DNA from: an uncultured Bacteroidales bacterium
GTDB lineage: Bacteria; Bacteroidota; Bacteroidia; Bacteroidales; Bacteroidaceae
NCBI GenBank assembly: GCA_902803195.1
Contig: CADCOX010000046.1
Span: forward strand, 1-33,316
Length of the DNA stretch: 33,316 nt
Reading direction: 5' to 3'
The position numbers and the translations under genes are program-made. Below are positions 32,356 through 33,316 of the stretch, one piece after another; within the stretch, counting starts at the first letter, position 1; each line of letters starts with the position of its first letter. The notes under the pieces are model-generated. The model was not told the origin of the DNA. It was given only the letters and a program-made list of their open reading frames with translations, and did not search any database.

Positions 32356-33316
32356 CTATGCCTTCAGTTTCTGTGGCTGCTGCTTAGACTTCTTGTCGAG
32401 CTCCTCTTCGATTTCTGCATAAACATGTTCGATGAAACGAATGCCTTCCTCTTCGGTTTCCTCTTCTTCATCGTCGTAATATACATAGTATTCGTCCGGA
32501 ATCTCGTCCTTCCACCTGTGATTGCGAAGGTAAGTGTCAGGATTCACCATCTTGATATTTTCATCATTGCAATACATGCAATAAGGCTGAGCGCCCTTGA
32601 TGGCAGCTATCTTTTCGCTCTTAGAAAGCTTCTTCCATTCTTGTTGTGCGAGATGAAGATTAGCTTTCACATCGAACAGTTTAATGAAATGCGAGAATCC
32701 GACCTCCAGTCGTGCATTGTTGACGTCGGTCTCTTCGTTGTTAATGCTGGCTTCGAGATTCGCTTTCACAGTCTGCGCAAATGCTTTCTGACTATTGCTT
32801 TCGGCCGTATGCCTACGGGCCTTCGACACCGCCAGCAGGTCCTCGCGCTGAGCCTTGCGGGCATCCACGTCCAGCTTGATCTCGTAGCCGCGCTTCACAA
32901 AACTTGTGATGCGTTTCCACCAGTTCCACCCCTTCTCGGTCTCGAAAAGCAGCACGGTCCCTACATCCTCGCCGTCATTGTCGGACATGATCACTTCCTG
33001 GCACCAATGGCTCATGAACTCCAGCGTCAGCGACGTCGAGGTGAAGTATGCGGGAATCTCGTTTTTATCGATATAATTCTTCAGTTCTATCCACCTGTTT
33101 TCGCTCTTTCCGCAGGGCTTAGCCATGAAAGCCAGAAATTCCTCGCCGAACTTCTGCTTACGCTCGTCTATCGACTTTTCACAAAGCGAAAGCACGCGCT
33201 TTCGCTTCATGGCGATTTTATCGTCTGAAGAAGAACAAAGATTGGTGTTGCCGCAACTTTTGTCGTCTTTGTTTTTATTATTGTTTTTCAACAACAGTTG
33301 CTTCTCTTTCTTTTCT
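32356..33316 (-). CDS. Partial replication-protein-like gene (DUF6291/DUF7833-type C-terminal part)
   Basis: The frame is open through the window edge at 33316, so the N-terminus is missing; the TTG at 33294 is not a convincing start. The visible 319 residues begin with a Lys/Glu/Asn-rich linker (EKKEKQLLLKNNNKNK). Then comes ERKQKFGEEFLAFM, a block around SLTLEFMSHWCQ and a FETEKGWNWWKRITSF segment, resembling the C-terminal domain of Bacteroidota replication-initiation-like proteins carried by prophages and conjugative elements. A CMYC pair (residues near YCMYCNDEN) and an acidic DDEEEETEEE stretch follow. Identification is from pattern memory only. The composition is visibly more A/T- and Lys-rich than the neighbours, consistent with a transferred element just outside the window. 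Confidence 0.6.
   Translation of the reverse strand, partial: EKKEKQLLLKNNNKNKDDKSCGNTNLCSSSDDKIAMKRKRVLSLCEKSIDERKQKFGEEFLAFMAKPCGKSENRWIELKNYIDKNEIPAYFTSTSLTLEFMSHWCQEVIMSDNDGEDVGTVLLFETEKGWNWWKRITSFVKRGYEIKLDVDARKAQREDLLAVSKARRHTAESNSQKAFAQTVKANLEASINNEETDVNNARLEVGFSHFIKLFDVKANLHLAQQEWKKLSKSEKIAAIKGAQPYCMYCNDENIKMVNPDTYLRNHRWKDEIPDEYYVYYDDEEEETEEEGIRFIEHVYAEIEEELDKKSKQQPQKLKA

Noticed and set aside
32177..32422. 81-residue + strand ORF between rhaD and the last gene
   Set aside because: It overlaps the rhaD promoter and the 3' end of the partial - strand gene and shows no domain.

Overview
This looks like a chromosomal segment of a fairly GC-rich member of the Bacteroidales, plausibly Prevotellaceae or a near relative. 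The evidence is the gene families (Porin_10, DUF4421, DUF4251, GxDLY/SGNH, bifunctional Fkp, carboxypeptidase-regulatory-domain outer-membrane barrels), Bacteroidota-type promoter boxes (TAnnTTTG at -7, in places with TTTG at -33), and the absence of Shine-Dalgarno sequences. The species cannot be named from sequence alone. Both window edges cut genes.

Layout. (1) 1-8680, + strand: the 3' part of a secreted M6 metalloprotease, then GDP-sugar genes: mannose-1-phosphate guanylyltransferase, the bifunctional L-fucokinase/fucose-1-phosphate guanylyltransferase fkp, and a Gfo/Idh/MocA oxidoreductase 5 bp after it. A DUF4421 outer-membrane protein follows. (2) 8681-9144: a convergent intergenic region with a 22-bp tandem array, palindromes and a bidirectional terminator. 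(3) 9145-14680, - strand: a porin-like protein and a 2-oxoacid:ferredoxin oxidoreductase operon (TPR protein, ferredoxin, alpha, a 57-residue two-helix membrane protein, beta, gamma). (4) 14899-20329, - strand: a leucine operon (leuA, leuC, leuD, a second LeuA-like synthase; no leuB) behind a promoter, an Ile/Leu-rich leader peptide and a terminator, which together look like transcription attenuation. (5) 20391-25005, - strand: a TonB-receptor-like barrel with a glycine-rich tail, and hisS. (6) 25103-29375, + strand: dinB, a GH16 glucanase broken by one in-frame TAG, a DUF4251 lipoprotein, an orphan vsr and an EamA transporter. (7) 29407-33316: an SGNH hydrolase (-), a 45-residue zinc-ribbon protein (+), a repeat-rich stretch, rhaD (-), and a partial gene resembling replication-initiation proteins of Bacteroidota mobile elements (-).

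The most unusual theme is short tandem repeats anchored on stop codons. A 9-nt CTAGA-type repeat occurs at two loci, directly downstream of the alpha-subunit gene and of hisS. A 22/23-nt TGAGCG-type repeat occurs at two loci, one of them starting on the zinc-ribbon stop codon. A 7-nt GACCTTT-type repeat bridges the stop codons of two convergent genes. Separately, a CTCGGCGA hairpin recurs three times behind + strand genes. The second strong result is the leu attenuator, with promoter, leader peptide, terminator and a possible competing pairing all readable in the sequence.
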